Part shown: one piece after another, positions 35,708-46,602 of the stretch
How positions within the stretch are numbered: the stretch's first letter is position 1
Layout of the letters: each line of letters opens with the position of its first letter
DNA from: Clostridia bacterium UC5.1-1D10
GTDB lineage: Bacteria > Bacillota > Clostridia > Lachnospirales > Anaerotignaceae
Assembly: GCA_001304995.1 (NCBI GenBank)
Contig: BBZU01000020.1
Coordinates: forward strand, 1-50,085
Direction of reading: 5' to 3'
Length of the DNA stretch: 50,085 bases
The notes under the pieces: generated by a model
The model's input: the letters and a program-made list of their open reading frames with translations, nothing else
What the model was told of the DNA's origin: nothing
The model's database searches: none
Made by a program: the position numbers and the translations under genes

Positions 35708-38082
35708 AAAGCAGATCGAAGCGGCCATTGCCCGCGCCAACCGCACGGACAAAAAAGGAAAATCCGCGCAGGACAGTATCCCCTATGAACGGATGTGGCC
35801 GGACGGGATTTGCCGTGTATCAGACAGCCACTACACAAAGACCATTCAGTTTCAGGACATCAACTATCAGCTCTCCCAAAACGAAGATAAGACCGCGATC
35901 TTTGAGGCTGGTGTGATTTCCTCAATTATTTCGACAGCTCGATTCACTTCCAGTTGTCTTTTTTGAACCTTGCGGCATCGGAGGAGACCTTTGCCAACTC
36001 CATTTCCATCCCGCCCCAGGGGGATGCTTTTGACAGTATCCGTGAGGAATACACTACAATGCTGCAAAATCAGCTGGCCAGAGGCAACAACGGTCTCATC
36101 AAGACCAAATACCTGACCTTTGGTATCGACGCGGACAGTATCAAAGCTGCCAAGCCCCGTCTGGAGCGCATTGAGACCGATATACTCAATAACTTCAAGC
36201 GTCTTGGTGTAGCTGCCAGAACACTGGACGGTAAGGAAAGGCTCTCCCAGCTTCATGCGGTATTCCACATGGATGAACAGCTCCCGTTTCAGTTTGAATG
36301 GGACTGGCTGGCTTCTTCCGGTCTGTCCACGAAAGATTTTATTGCACCAAGCTCCTTTGAGTTCCGCACCGGCAAGCAGTTCCGTATGGGCAAGAAATAC
36401 GGGGCTGTTTCTTTTTTGCAGATCCTTGCACCGGAGCTGAATGACCGTCTGCTGGCTGATTTTCTGGATATGGAAAGCTCGCTCATTGTGAGTATGCACA
36501 TTCAGTCAGTGGATCAGGTGAAAGCCATCAAAACGGTCAAGCGGAAAATCACCGATTTAGACCGCAGTAAGATCGAGGAACAGAAAAAGGCAGTCCGCGC
36601 AGGATACGACATGGATATAATTCCGAGTGACCTTGCCACCTACGGCAGCGAGGCGAAAAAGCTGTTGCAGGATTTGCAGAGCCGCAACGAGAGAATGTTC
36701 CTGGTTTCCTTTTTGGTGCTGAACACAGCGGACAATCCCCGTCAGCTGGGCAACAACATCTTTCAGGCAGGTTCCATTGCCCAGAAGTATAACTGCCAGC
36801 TGACCAGGCTGGACTTCCAGCAGGAAGAAGGGCTGATGAGCTGTCTGCCCCTGGGACTTAACCAGATCGAGATCCAGCGGGGCTGACCACCAGTTCCACG
36901 GCCATCTTTGTGCCGTTTACCACCCAGGAGCTGTTCCAAAACGGGAAAGAAGCTCTGTACTACGGCATCAACGCCCTTTCCAACAACCTTATCATGGTGG
37001 ACCGAAAGCTGCTGAAAAACCCCAACGGCCTGATACTTGGGACACCGGGTTCCGGCAAGTCCTTTAGCGCAAAACGAGAGATCGCCAACTGCTTTTTGCT
37101 TACCAGCGATGATGTCATCATTTGCGACCCGGAAGCAGAGTACGCACCTCTTGTTGAGCGTCTGCATGGGCAGGTCATCAAGATCTCGCCTACCTCAACC
37201 AACTACATCAATCCGATGGACCTGAACCTGGACTACTCGGATGATGAAAGCCCGCTGTCCCTCAAGTCTGACTTTATCCTCAGCTTGTGTGAGCTGATCG
37301 TGGGCGGTAAGGACGGATTGCAGCCGGTGCAGAAAACCATCATCGACCGTTGTGTGCGACTGGTCTATCAGACCTACCTGAATGACCCGCGCCCGGAGAA
37401 TATGCCGATTCTGGAGGATCTATATAACCTGCTGCGTTCACAGGAGGAAAAGGAAGCCCAGTATATCGCCACGGCCCTTGAAATCTATGTAACCGGCTCC
37501 CTCAATGTGTTCAACCACCAGAGCAATGTGGACATCAACAACCGCATTGTCTGCTATGACATCAAGGAGCTGGGCAAGCAGCTCAAGAAAATCGGTATGC
37601 TGGTAGTTCAGGATCAGGTGTGGAACCGCGTTACCATCAACCGTGCCGCTCACAAGTCCACCCGTTACTACATCGACGAGATGCACCTGCTGCTGAAAGA
37701 GGAACAGACCGCAGCCTACACGGTGGAAATCTGGAAGCGATTCCGTAAGTGGGGCGGCATTCCCACAGGTATCACCCAGAATGTCAAAGACCTGCTTTCC
37801 AGCCGCGAGGTGGAGAACATCTTTGAAAATTCCGACTTCGTGTATATGCTCAACCAGGCAGGCGGAGACCGCCAGATCCTTGCCAAGCAGCTGGGCATCT
37901 CCACGCACCAGCTGAGCTATGTGACCCACTCCGGTGAGGGCGAGGGCCTTTTGTTCTATGGCTCAACGATCCTGCCTTTCGTGGATCACTTCCCGAAGAA
38001 CACCGAGCTTTACCGCATTATGACCACCAAACCGTTGGACTTAAAAAAGGAGGATGAGCATCATGACAAAGAAAGAAATTGA
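35598..38082 (+). CDS. virB4: VirB4-like conjugation ATPase (two frameshifts)
   Basis: About 828 residues after repair. The N-terminal part includes SWLRRLLGKPEEK and the VirB4 N-terminal domain. Walker A is GTPGSGKS (about residue 480), Walker B YYIDEMHLLL (about residue 690). One G missing at 35906-35907 and one G missing in GGGG at 36879-36882 split it into three frames. Repair joins FEGWCDFLNYFDSS and IQRGLTTSSTAIFVPF. VirB4 energises pilus and channel assembly in type IV secretion. The start overlaps prgI, with AAGGAGGTGT before it. Confidence 0.9.
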
Positions 38083-38431
38083 AAAAGGTGCAGGTCTGCT
38101 TCTGGCCGCTGTCAGCGGCTGTGAGCAGATGGTGGAACTGCTTCGCACGGCTGTCCATTACTGCTCTGAGCAGGAAAAGACAGCAAAAAATCTCACGCCC
38201 AAGGGCTATGCCGGATTTACCCGGATTCACCATATCTGGACAGAGGGCATACCTGATGTTCCCAAGTTGTTTATTGGCAGCCCAATTCAGGATCGGGACA
38301 TGGCAAGAGGAACCCTGATGGCGCTTTTCCTGTCCACAACGGTCTTTCCGGCAGAAACCATTCAGATTCCGGTATATGCGGAAACTTGTGTGTTGCTGGA
38401 TGACCTGATGGCAGGTGGCTGGTATGCGTAA
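38063..38431 (+). CDS. Hypothetical ICE protein
   Basis: 122 residues from ATG 38063, which lies 8 bases after AAAGGAGG. The preceding ATG at 38054 is inside the site. It has an N-terminal helical segment (IEKGAGLLLAAVSGCEQMVELL) and no signal peptide. Not recognised. It overlaps the virB4 tail and the CHAP protein start, so it is translated in the same transcript. It may be an accessory transfer protein, or cargo inserted between virB4 and the hydrolase. Confidence 0.6.
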   Translation: MTKKEIEKGAGLLLAAVSGCEQMVELLRTAVHYCSEQEKTAKNLTPKGYAGFTRIHHIWTEGIPDVPKLFIGSPIQDRDMARGTLMALFLSTTVFPAETIQIPVYAETCVLLDDLMAGGWYA

Positions 38432-40160
38432 GGAACCACGCCTGCGCTTTACCGATGAGGAACGGGCTGACCCTGCGCTGGAAAAGCCGATCCGCAAAGC
38501 AGAGAAAGCTGCGGCCAGAGCAGATAAGGCGCAGGCCAATATCCCAAAGAAAAAGGTCAGGCAGACGGTCATTGACCCGGACACCGGGAAAAAGACCTCG
38601 AAGCTGACCTTTGAGGATAAGAAAAAGCCACCCTCCAAAGTTTCTCAAGGGGTCAAGGAAGTTCCTGTCCATCTGGTCGCGGGCAAGCTCCACAAAGAGA
38701 TCCGGGAAACAGAGCAGGACAATGTGGGAGTGGAAAGCGCCCACAAGTCCGAGGAGGCGGTGGAGACCGGCGCTTATCTGGTGCGGGAGGGCTACCGCAG
38801 CCACAAGCTGAAGCCGTACCGCAAAGCAGCCCAGGCAGAGCGCCAACTGGAAAAGGCCAATGTAAATGTCCTGTACCAGAAATCTTTGCAGGAAAATCCC
38901 CAGTTTTCCAGCAATCCTCTCTCCCGCTGGCAGCAAAAACAGAGTATCAAAAAGCAGTATGCCGCCGCCAAGTGTACCGGTCAGACTGCCGGGAATACCG
39001 CCCAGGCTGCGTCCAAAACCGGAAAAGCCGCAAGGACGGTAAAGGAAAAGGCACAGCAGGCAGGGGCATTCGTCATGCGCCACAAAAAGGGCTTTCTGAT
39101 CGCAGGGGCTTTGTTCCTCATTGCCTGTATGCTGATGAATACCATGTCCTCCTGTTCCATGATGGCGCAGAGCATTGGTTCCGTTCTCTCAGGCACCACC
39201 TATCCGTCGGATGACCCGGAAATGCTGGCGGTGGAGGCGGATTATGCAGCCAGAGAAGCCCAGTTGCAGGAGGAAATCGACAACATCGAAAGCAGCCACC
39301 CAGGGTATGACGAGTATCGGTATGACCTTGGCATGATCGGCCATGACCCCCATGAGCTGGCGGCATTTCTCTCTGCTGTCTTGCAGGGCTACACCCGGCA
39401 AAGCGCCCAGGCGGAGCTGGCGCGTGTGTTTGCCGCACAGTATCAGCTGACGCTTACCGAGGAAGTGGAGATCCGCTACCGCACGGAGACTTCCACCGAC
39501 CCGGAGACCGGCGAGACCACCTCGGAAGAAGTTCCCTATGAGTATTACATTCTGAATGTGAAACTCACCAGCAAGCCCATTTCTGCTGTGGCGTCGGAGT
39601 TGCTGACCCCGGAGCAGATGGAGATGTACCAGGTCTACCGACAGACCATGGGCAATAAGCCGCTGTTGTTTGGCGGCGGTTCCCCTGATACCAGCGGCTC
39701 GGAAGATCTGTCCGGTGTGCAGTTCATCAATGGCACCCGCCCCGGCAATCCGCAGCTGGTGGAACTGGCGAAAAGTCAGGTGGGAAATGTAGGCGGCTAT
39801 CCTTACTGGAGCTGGTACGGTTTTGACAGCCGTGTGGAATGGTGTGCCTGCTTTGTATCCTGGTGCTATAACCAGGCAGGAAAAAGCGAGCCGCGCTTTG
39901 CAGGCTGTGAGTGGCAGGGCGTTCCGTGGTTCCAGTCTCATGGACAGTGGGGCGCACGGGGGTATGAGAACATTGCCCCCGGCGATGCCATTTTCTTCGA
40001 TTGGGATCTGGATGGTTCCGCAGACCATGTGGGAATCGTTGTCGGCACCGATGGCAGCCGTGTTTATACCGTGGAGGGAAATTCCGGCGATGCCTGCAAA
40101 ATCAAGAGTTATGACCTGAATTATCAGAGTATCAAGGGCTACGGCCTGATGAATTGGTAA
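38424..40160 (+). CDS. Transfer-associated CHAP-domain peptidoglycan hydrolase
   Basis: 578 residues. A long charged, lysine-rich N-terminal cytoplasmic region (1-210) precedes one transmembrane helix (about 220-240, GFLIAGALFLIACMLMN), then an extracellular region and a C-terminal CHAP amidase domain. Catalytic residues are C in EWCACFVSWCYNQAG (about residue 473), H in ADHVGIVVG (about residue 534) and N in VEGNSGD. It opens the cell wall for the mating channel, the VirB1-like role in Gram-positive systems. The start is uncertain: ATG 38424, with GTG 38415 upstream. It overlaps the previous gene by 8 bases. Confidence 0.88.
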   Translation: MRKEPRLRFTDEERADPALEKPIRKAEKAAARADKAQANIPKKKVRQTVIDPDTGKKTSKLTFEDKKKPPSKVSQGVKEVPVHLVAGKLHKEIRETEQDNVGVESAHKSEEAVETGAYLVREGYRSHKLKPYRKAAQAERQLEKANVNVLYQKSLQENPQFSSNPLSRWQQKQSIKKQYAAAKCTGQTAGNTAQAASKTGKAARTVKEKAQQAGAFVMRHKKGFLIAGALFLIACMLMNTMSSCSMMAQSIGSVLSGTTYPSDDPEMLAVEADYAAREAQLQEEIDNIESSHPGYDEYRYDLGMIGHDPHELAAFLSAVLQGYTRQSAQAELARVFAAQYQLTLTEEVEIRYRTETSTDPETGETTSEEVPYEYYILNVKLTSKPISAVASELLTPEQMEMYQVYRQTMGNKPLLFGGGSPDTSGSEDLSGVQFINGTRPGNPQLVELAKSQVGNVGGYPYWSWYGFDSRVEWCACFVSWCYNQAGKSEPRFAGCEWQGVPWFQSHGQWGARGYENIAPGDAIFFDWDLDGSADHVGIVVGTDGSRVYTVEGNSGDACKIKSYDLNYQSIKGYGLMNW

Positions 40161-40188
40161 CAGAGATTTTTAGAAGGAGTGATAGACG

Positions 40189-40440
40189 ATGGCAAAGAAC
40201 AAAATTGAACGCATTGACCAGGAGATTACAAAGGTCCGCGAGAAGATCGCAGAGTATCAGGAAAAGCTCAAGGCGCTGGAAGCACAGAAAACCGAGGTGG
40301 AAAATCTGGAGATCGTCCAAATGGTGCGCGCTTTGCGTATGACCCCGGCCCAGCTGAGCGCCATGCTGTCCGGCGGCACAGTTCCAAGCAGTTTGGCGAA
40401 TGACAGCAACGAACAGGAGGAAAATAGCTATGAGGAATAA
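40189..40440 (+). CDS. DUF4315 family coiled-coil protein
   Basis: 83 residues, mostly a coiled coil with heptad pattern ([31 protein letters not shown]...; cited in part [19 protein letters not shown]). The family is known only as DUF4315, found immediately before DUF4366 in this class of ICE. ATG follows AGAAGGAG. It overlaps the next gene by 11 bases. Its function is unknown, but it belongs to the transfer operon. Confidence 0.85.
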   Translation: MAKNKIERIDQEITKVREKIAEYQEKLKALEAQKTEVENLEIVQMVRALRMTPAQLSAMLSGGTVPSSLANDSNEQEENSYEE

Positions 40441-41182
40441 ACGACTGATCCGAACACTTTCCACCCTTTGCCTGACGCTGGTTTTGGCATCAGGCTTTAC
40501 CGTTCCCGCTTTTGCCCAGGGCGCAGCGCCGCCCCCGGCAGAGGATACCACCAATGACAGCAATGTGGTGGTGGAAGAAACGGAAAAAGTACCTCCGCTG
40601 ACCCCGGATGGCAACGCCGCTCTGGTGGATGATTTTGGTGGCAACAAACAGCTCATTACCGTTACCACCAAGGCGGGCAATTATTTCTATATCCTCATTG
40701 ACCGAGCCAACGAGGACAAGAAAACCGCCGTCCATTTCTTGAACCAGGTGGATGAAGCGGACTTGATGGCGCTGATGGAGGATGAAAAAGCCAAAGAGGA
40801 ACCGCCTGCGGTGTGCAGCTGCACGACAAAATGTGAAGCAGGGGCAGTCAATACGGCCTGCCCGGTCTGTGTAACCGATAAGAGTAAATGTACGGGAAAA
40901 GCACCGGAACCTCCGGCAGAAACACCGGAGCCGGAAAAAGAAAAGCCTGCCGGACTGAACCCGGCTGCGCTGATCCTCCTGCTGGCTCTGCTGGGTGGCG
41001 GTGGCGTATTTGCCTACTTGAAGCTCGTTAAGAATAAGCCTAAGACCAAAAGCAATGACAGTCTGGACGATTATGATTATGGCGAGGAAGATTCCGAGGA
41101 ATGGGAAACCGAAGATGAGGAGTCGGGCGAGCCGGACGCTGACGGGGGCAGCATAGAAGATGACGAGGACAGCGTGAAATGA
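40430..41182 (+). CDS. DUF4366 secreted/membrane-anchored protein
   Basis: 250 residues. Signal peptide at residues 1-27 ([20 protein letters not shown]), an extracellular globular part ([21 protein letters not shown]), a cysteine-containing segment ([14 protein letters not shown]), a proline-rich stretch, one C-terminal transmembrane helix (about 183-203) and a very acidic cytoplasmic tail. Matches the DUF4366 family. It is probably a surface protein of the mating apparatus. The ATG at 40430 follows CAGGAGG inside the DUF4315 gene. Confidence 0.85.
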   Translation: MRNKRLIRTLSTLCLTLVLASGFTVPAFAQGAAPPPAEDTTNDSNVVVEETEKVPPLTPDGNAALVDDFGGNKQLITVTTKAGNYFYILIDRANEDKKTAVHFLNQVDEADLMALMEDEKAKEEPPAVCSCTTKCEAGAVNTACPVCVTDKSKCTGKAPEPPAETPEPEKEKPAGLNPAALILLLALLGGGGVFAYLKLVKNKPKTKSNDSLDDYDYGEEDSEEWETEDEESGEPDADGGSIEDDEDSVK

Positions 41183-41412
41183 CCCGTTTCACAGACAGTC
41201 CCTATGAACGAATGATGACACGCAGGCCGGAGGGCGGGAAGGAAACTTCCCGTCCTCCCTCTTTGCCCCAAAGCCACCCCTGTTATGGCTGCGGGAATTA
41301 TGGAAGTCCCTGCGTAGGCGTTTGCCACCGTGAGATGGAACGCTGGCTCAAAGAAAGGAAACGAAAAAATGAGTGTTCTGATTATATTTATCAAGCTGAT
41401 TGCTGTTTTTGA
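41179..41412 (+). CDS. Cysteine-rich small ICE protein
   Basis: 77 residues with [15 protein letters not shown] around residues 35-50, a compact cysteine cluster that could bind metal. ATG 41179 overlaps the DUF4366 stop by four bases. The last part overlaps the next gene in another frame. A homologue of unknown function is, to my recollection, common at this position in Tn1549-like ICEs. No function is known. Confidence 0.65.
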   Translation: MTRFTDSPYERMMTRRPEGGKETSRPPSLPQSHPCYGCGNYGSPCVGVCHREMERWLKERKRKNECSDYIYQADCCF

Positions 41413-42052
41413 CCTGCTGGTAATTGCTGTGTATTTTGGCGGCGATATTCTTTCTACCATGTTAAACAAACTCCGGAGAAAACCGAAGCAGGAAGATTCC
41501 TTTGATTTCTCCCTGGATGCCGCAACGGTCCCCTTGTCCATAGATTCCATCCGTCAGCTTTATTCAGGAGACGCGGCGGATTTTGTGGAAGAAAAGATCC
41601 TGCCAAATGCGGAGAAAACGATGGCTGTTTTGACGGATCAGGAACAGACAGCAGCCCGTCTGCTCCTATCTGCCCTGATCGGTTATCTTGCAGCTGAGGC
41701 CCCTATGGATAAACAGAGCTTTCCCCTGATGATGGAGCTTCTGAACTGCATGGAAGGGGAAAAAGAAGATGGTTGTCAGGACGCAGTAGATATTTTGCTT
41801 GAAGATACCGTCCGCAATACCCACCGCTATGAAGAATATTACAGCAATTATCAACGCTATCAGCTGATGCAGGTGGATAAAACCCGTGTCATTCTGGCTT
41901 GCCGCATCATCATCAATGATCTGCTGGGAAAACTGTACCGCTATGACTACCGGTTCGGTTATAACCTGCTGCTGGATGAGGAAAACAGCATAGAGAAAAA
42001 ACTGCACACGCCTGTGCTGGAAGAATGGGAGGATGAAGATGATGAGATATAA
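41369..42052 (+). CDS. Hypothetical ICE protein with N-terminal membrane anchor
   Basis: 227 residues, beginning with one transmembrane helix ([21 protein letters not shown]) followed by a soluble helical domain (SFDFSLDAATVPLSIDSIR...) with acidic end EEWEDEDDEI. Not assigned to a family. Start ATG 41369 has a weak AAAGGAA site; it is in the DUF4366-topB transcript. It overlaps topB by about 14 bases. Probably an inner-membrane accessory of the transfer system. Confidence 0.65.
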   Translation: MSVLIIFIKLIAVFDLLVIAVYFGGDILSTMLNKLRRKPKQEDSFDFSLDAATVPLSIDSIRQLYSGDAADFVEEKILPNAEKTMAVLTDQEQTAARLLLSALIGYLAAEAPMDKQSFPLMMELLNCMEGEKEDGCQDAVDILLEDTVRNTHRYEEYYSNYQRYQLMQVDKTRVILACRIIINDLLGKLYRYDYRFGYNLLLDEENSIEKKLHTPVLEEWEDEDDEI

Positions 42053-43464
42053 GCTGGTAATCGCTGAAAAACCGTCGGTTGCCCAGAGTTTGGCTGCGGT
42101 GATCGGTGCAACTGCCCGTAAGGACGGGTATCTGGAGGGCAACGGCTGGCGTGTCAGCTGGTGCGTGGGCCATTTGGCCGGTCTTGCGGATGCAGACAGC
42201 TATGACCCCAAGTACGCCAAGTGGCGATATGATGACCTGCCTATCCTGCCGGAACATTGGCAGATGGTGGTGGGCAAAGATAAAAAGAAACAGTTTGATG
42301 TTCTCAAAAAGCTGATGAACGCCCCGGATGTGACGGAGGTGGTAAATGCCTGTGATGCCGGACGCGAGGGCGAGCTGATCTTCCGCAGCGTCTATGAGCT
42401 GGCAGGTTGCCAAAAGCCCATGAAACGCCTGTGGATTTCTTCGATGGAGGATTCCGCCATAAGGGAGGGCTTTGCAAACCTGCGCCCCGGTGCGGACTAT
42501 GACGGGCTTCGGGATGCGGCTCTCTGTCGTGCCAAGGCAGACTGGCTGGTGGGGATCAATGCCACAAGGCTGTTTTCCGTGCTGTACCACCGCCCCCTCA
42601 ACATTGGGCGTGTGATGTCCCCGACACTGGCGCTCATTGTCCAAAGGGAAGCTGAGATCGACACCTTCAAGCCGGTGCCGTTCTACACGGTTTCGCTGGA
42701 ACTGCCCGGTCTTACCGTATCCGGGGAGCGCATGAGTGACCGAGCAAGCGCCCAGCAGCTGAAAGAAGCCTGCCGGGATGCTGCTGTCACAATCAAAAAG
42801 GTGGAGTGCAAAGAAAAGTCCGAAAACCGCCTGCCCTCTATGACCTGACTACCCTGCAAAGAGATGCCAACCGCCTGCTTGGATTCACAGCCCAGCAGAC
42901 CCTGGACTATCTGCAAAGCCTGTATGAAAAGAAGCTCTGCACCTATCCCCGTACTGACAGCCGCTATCTGACTGGCGATATGGCAGACAGCCTACCGGTG
43001 CTGGTCAATCTGGTTGCCAATGCTATGCCGTTTCGCAAAGGGATCGCCATTACCTGTGATCCGCAGACGGTCATCAACGATAAGAAAGTAACCGACCACC
43101 ACGCAGTAATCCCTACCAGAAATCTCAAGGATGCAGATCTTTCTGCCCTTCCTGCGGGAGAAAAGGCGGTGCTGGAGCTGGTAGCCCTGCGTCTGCTGTG
43201 CGCCGTAGCCCAGCCCCACATATATTCGGAAACGGTTGTAACTGCCGAGTGTGCCGGTGGGGAGTTTACCGCTAAAGGAAAAACGGTAAAGCACCCCGGA
43301 TGGAAAGCACTGGAGAACGCCTACCGTGCCAAAATGAAGGATGCAGAGCCGAAAAAAGTGGACACAGAGAAAGCCCTGCCGGAGTTGACCGAGGGACAGA
43401 TCCTTTCGGTTTCTGCGGCAATCGTTAAAGAAGGCAAAAGCAGTCCTCCTCAGCACTTTACAGA
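42039..43464 (+). pseudogene. topB: DNA topoisomerase III, truncated by a nested mobile element
   Basis: A type IA topoisomerase of the TopB kind used in ICE transfer. The Toprim domain has KLVIAEKPSVAQSLAAVIG and CDAGREGELIF. NIGRVMSPTLALIV and the catalytic tyrosine in LCTYPRTDSRYL are present. A missing A in AAAA at 42823-42826 splits the frame. Downstream of KSSPPQHFT the expected continuation (TEDSLL...) is replaced by unrelated sequence because another element inserted at 43463-43464. The C-terminal third should resume beyond the window. As drawn it is likely inactive unless the nested element excises. Confidence 0.88.
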
Positions 43465-43518
43465 TGTGATATTTTGTGAGCGTAAGGAGTGGATAGGAAT
43501 TGAAGAAAGGAGTTCAGC

Positions 43519-45442
43519 ATGAGAAGAAAAAAAGATAAAAGCAATGGCATTACTGCTTTGTATGAAAGACTGTCTCGTGATGATGATAATGCTGGAGAGA
43601 GTAACAGTATAGTTCATCAAAAGCAAATGCTTGAAGATTATGCTATTAAACATGGTTTTACGAATCTTGTTCATTTTACTGATGATGGTTGGAGTGGAGC
43701 GACCTTTGACAGACCTTCATGGAACAGACTCGTTGAAGGTGTTAAAAACGGAGAAATCACTGCCTGTATCTGCAAGGATATGTCCAGAATCGGCAGAGAT
43801 CATCTGCAAGTAGGCTTTTTCACTGACATTCTGTTTAGAGAAAAGGAAGTTCGATTTGTAGCAATCAATAATGGTATTGACAGTGACCGTCAAGAAACCA
43901 GTGAGTTTGCCCCTTTTCTGAATATCATGAATGAGTGGTTTGTCAGGGACACAAGTAAGAAAATTAAAGCTGTACTGAAATCCAGAGGTTCTTCCGGCAA
44001 CGCTCATACAAGTAATATCCCACCATACGGCTATTTGAAAGACCCAGAAAACCCCGACCATTGGATTATTGATGAAGAAGCTGCCGAAGTAGTCCGCAGA
44101 ATTTATCGTATGACTATTGAGGGAAAAGGACCTTATCAGATAGCAAGAGAACTTTCAGAAGAAAAAAATTGAAAGACCATCTTATTATCTTGGCAAAAAG
44201 GGACTTGGAAATCATGCAAGCAACTATGACAAAGAAAATCCGTATATGTGGCGAGGAAATCAGGTTACTACTCTGATTGCCCGACCAGAGTATATCGGAA
44301 AGACTGTCAACTTCAGGACATTCAAAAATTCCTATAAGGACAAAAAGACGAAAAGGGCAGATAAGGAAGATTGGGTGGTTTTTGATGATACACAAGAGCC
44401 TATTGTCGATGAAGAAACATGGCTGCTTGCTCAAAAGTTAAGACAGAATGTAAGAAAAGCAGATCCTATGGGCGAGCCTAATGTTCTAACCGGAAAGATT
44501 TACTGTGCTGACTGTGGTGCACCGATGTATAATCACAGGCAACGAAAAGGGCGTGAAAGAATATACTATACTACCAAAGGCGAAAAGCGGATAAGCCATT
44601 CAAATCCGGCAGATTGTTATGAATGTTCCACTTATAATCTTGCTTATCAGAAGTATGACCGGCATTGTACTTGCCACCATATTTCAACAAAAGCACTTAA
44701 AAGCATCATTCTGAAAACCATACAAGAGACTTGCCATTATGTTTCTTTGAATGAGCAGGAGTTTGTCTATTCTCTGCAAGAAGAATCGGCGATGAAAGAT
44801 ATTGCTGTTTCTGAAACTGTGAAAAAACGCATTGAAAGAAATCAGAAGCGAGTTCATGAGCTGGATATGCTTATCAGGAAAATCTATGAAGATAATGTGA
44901 TTGGAAGATTGCCGGACAGGCTTTTTCAGAGTATGCTTACTGATTATGAAAATGAGCAGAACGAGCTAAACAAGATTATTGAGACTGACATCGCTGATAT
45001 GCAACGGATTATAGGCGGTCAAAATAATGTGGAGCGTTTTCTAAAGCTGGTCAAAAAGTATGAGAACATTACAGAGCTTACTCCTGCCATGATAAATGAA
45101 TTTATCGACAAAATTCTGGTTCACGAGCCACAGGGAAAAGGTGCAGACCGCACCACAGAGGTGGAGATATATCTTAACTATGTCGGGCAATTTCAAGTAC
45201 CTGTGGAGCAGCATGAACCAACAGAGGAAGAAAGGATTGCTGCTGAAAAAGAGGCGGAACGGCTTCGCAGAAAACGAGAATCCAATCGTAAGTATATGAA
45301 AAAGATTCGTGAGAAATCAAAAGAATTTGCGGAGCATGAGCGTATAGCAGAAGAAAAAAGTTCTGATAGCAATGTGTGTGTTGAACAGAACGCCACAAGC
45401 AAATCAAATCAGCAAAAAATGAAAGGAGAAAAAATAGCATGA
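43519..45442 (+). CDS. Large serine recombinase, TnpX-like (single-base frameshift)
   Basis: About 640 residues after repair. The N-terminal resolvase domain has the catalytic serine (S19 in ALYERLSRDDD) and KDMSRIGRDHLQVG. A recombinase domain begins near 160 (PPYGYLKDPENPDHWIIDEEA), a zinc ribbon follows (CADCGAPM, then CYECSTYN), and a coiled coil with a DUF4368-like C terminus ends it. One extra A in the seven-A run at 44162-44168 breaks the frame. Removal joins LSEEKIERPSYYLGKKG. It catalyses excision and insertion of the nested element. The ATG follows AAAGGAGTTC. Confidence 0.9.
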
Positions 45443-45822
45443 CAGAATTGAAACCACGAATCCATGATGAAAGCAACGGTCTGGACTATGTTCTTGTGGG
45501 CGATTACTATGTGCCGGACTTGAAGCTGCCGGAGGAACACCGCCCTATCGGTATGTGGGGCAGACTGCACAGGACATATTTGGAGCAGTACCGCCCTGCA
45601 AGGTTCTCTGCACTCTGTTTATCCGGCGAACTGCATACTTACCTTGCTGACCTGAACGAACAGGCAACGGAAAGGTGCAGCCTTATCATTGAGCAGATGA
45701 AACAAGCCGAGGGTGTGACCGAAACCATGAAAGCAGACAATCAGATGTTGTGGGTACAGTCCATGAACTCTATTCGTAACCGAGCCGAAGAAATCATCAG
45801 ACAGGAAATGATTTACTGCTGA
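45439..45822 (+). CDS. tnpV: TnpV family transposon-encoded protein
   Basis: 127 residues, opening DESNGLDYVLVGDYYVPDLKLPEEHRPIGMWGRLHRTYL (cited in part: VLVGDYYVPDLKL), which matches the TnpV proteins of Tn4451/Tn4453 and related elements. Usually considered accessory to TnpX-driven transposition with no proven activity. Start overlaps the recombinase stop by four bases (ATGA). Rich in helices. Confidence 0.85.
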   Translation: MTELKPRIHDESNGLDYVLVGDYYVPDLKLPEEHRPIGMWGRLHRTYLEQYRPARFSALCLSGELHTYLADLNEQATERCSLIIEQMKQAEGVTETMKADNQMLWVQSMNSIRNRAEEIIRQEMIYC

Positions 45823-45931
45823 TTTTATCAAGTCCAAAACCAACAAATTTATATCGTAAACGAAGCGACAGGTATTTCCTTATGAAGTGTCTGTCGCTTT
45901 TCATTTATCAAATTTTAAGGAGGAAAACACA

Positions 45932-46179
45932 ATGAAGATGAACCGGAATGAAATGGAAACCCTTTATGCCTTTGGCTGTCCGAACCTGAAAGCAACTGTC
46001 GAGCGTTTGCGTATGGTGGCTGCCCTTGCACCCGATCCGGCGGCGAAGAAGCTGTTTTATATGCTTTCTGTCAAGCTGAGTGCTGAGGGTGTTGAAAGGT
46101 GGTATCGCTGCTTTTACTGCAAGCTGCGTGTGTTGAAAACCATAGGGAGGGCTGCTATGGAGAGCCTGACGAAGATTGA
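45932..46179 (+). CDS. Small transposon accessory protein (probable frameshift at end)
   Basis: From ATG 45932 (after TAAGGAGG) about 70 residues in one frame: NRNEMETLYAFGCPNLKATVERLRMVAAL, PDPAAKKLFYMLSVKLSAEGVERWYRCFYCKLR. As written it runs in frame into the next gene. A single missing base near 46130 would give a VENHREGCYGEPDED ending with stop at 46177-46179, overlapping the next start. A family of similar short proteins lies next to tnpV in such elements. Function unknown. Confidence 0.6.
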
Positions 46180-46447
46180 GAAAGAAACAATCGTTCTCTT
46201 TAATGAGGGCGAGGACAAGGCAAATATCTACACCCACAACGCCGGATTGAAAAAGAGGTTGGCTGCTTTTGCTAAGAAGTACCCTGACCTTTGCCGACTG
46301 GAAAAATCCAATGTTCAAGGCGGTGTTTCTTATGAGCTGGCAAAGTCCCGTCTGTCTATCCGTTTCCTGCCGCCTTACAGTGAGGAACGCAGACAGAAAG
46401 CCAGTGAATATGCGAAAAAGCATGGGCTGAACAGTCAGCAGGGATAA
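46157..46447 (+). CDS. Small transposon accessory protein
   Basis: 96 residues from ATG 46157, which has GGGAGGG 6 bases upstream. It contains LTKIEKETIVLFNEGEDKANIYTHNAGLKKRLAAFAKKYPDLC, RLEKSNVQGGVSYELAKSRLSIRFLPPY and a basic tail; cited in part. The pattern is repeated in many Firmicute mobile elements without known function. It is in phase with the preceding reading frame, so a fused 172-residue product is possible if no base is missing. Confidence 0.65.
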   Translation: MESLTKIEKETIVLFNEGEDKANIYTHNAGLKKRLAAFAKKYPDLCRLEKSNVQGGVSYELAKSRLSIRFLPPYSEERRQKASEYAKKHGLNSQQG

Positions 46448-46602
46448 TGTGATAATCAGGGCTGATATGCGGTTAAAATGTCAGGTACAGACCTGATGTT
46501 TTGACCGTTGCCTATCGCCTGTGAGGAAAGTATCGGGGACTATGGATTTTGCGGAAATGTGCGTTACAAGGTTTGAACAGGAACCCTGCACACAAAATTT
46601 TT

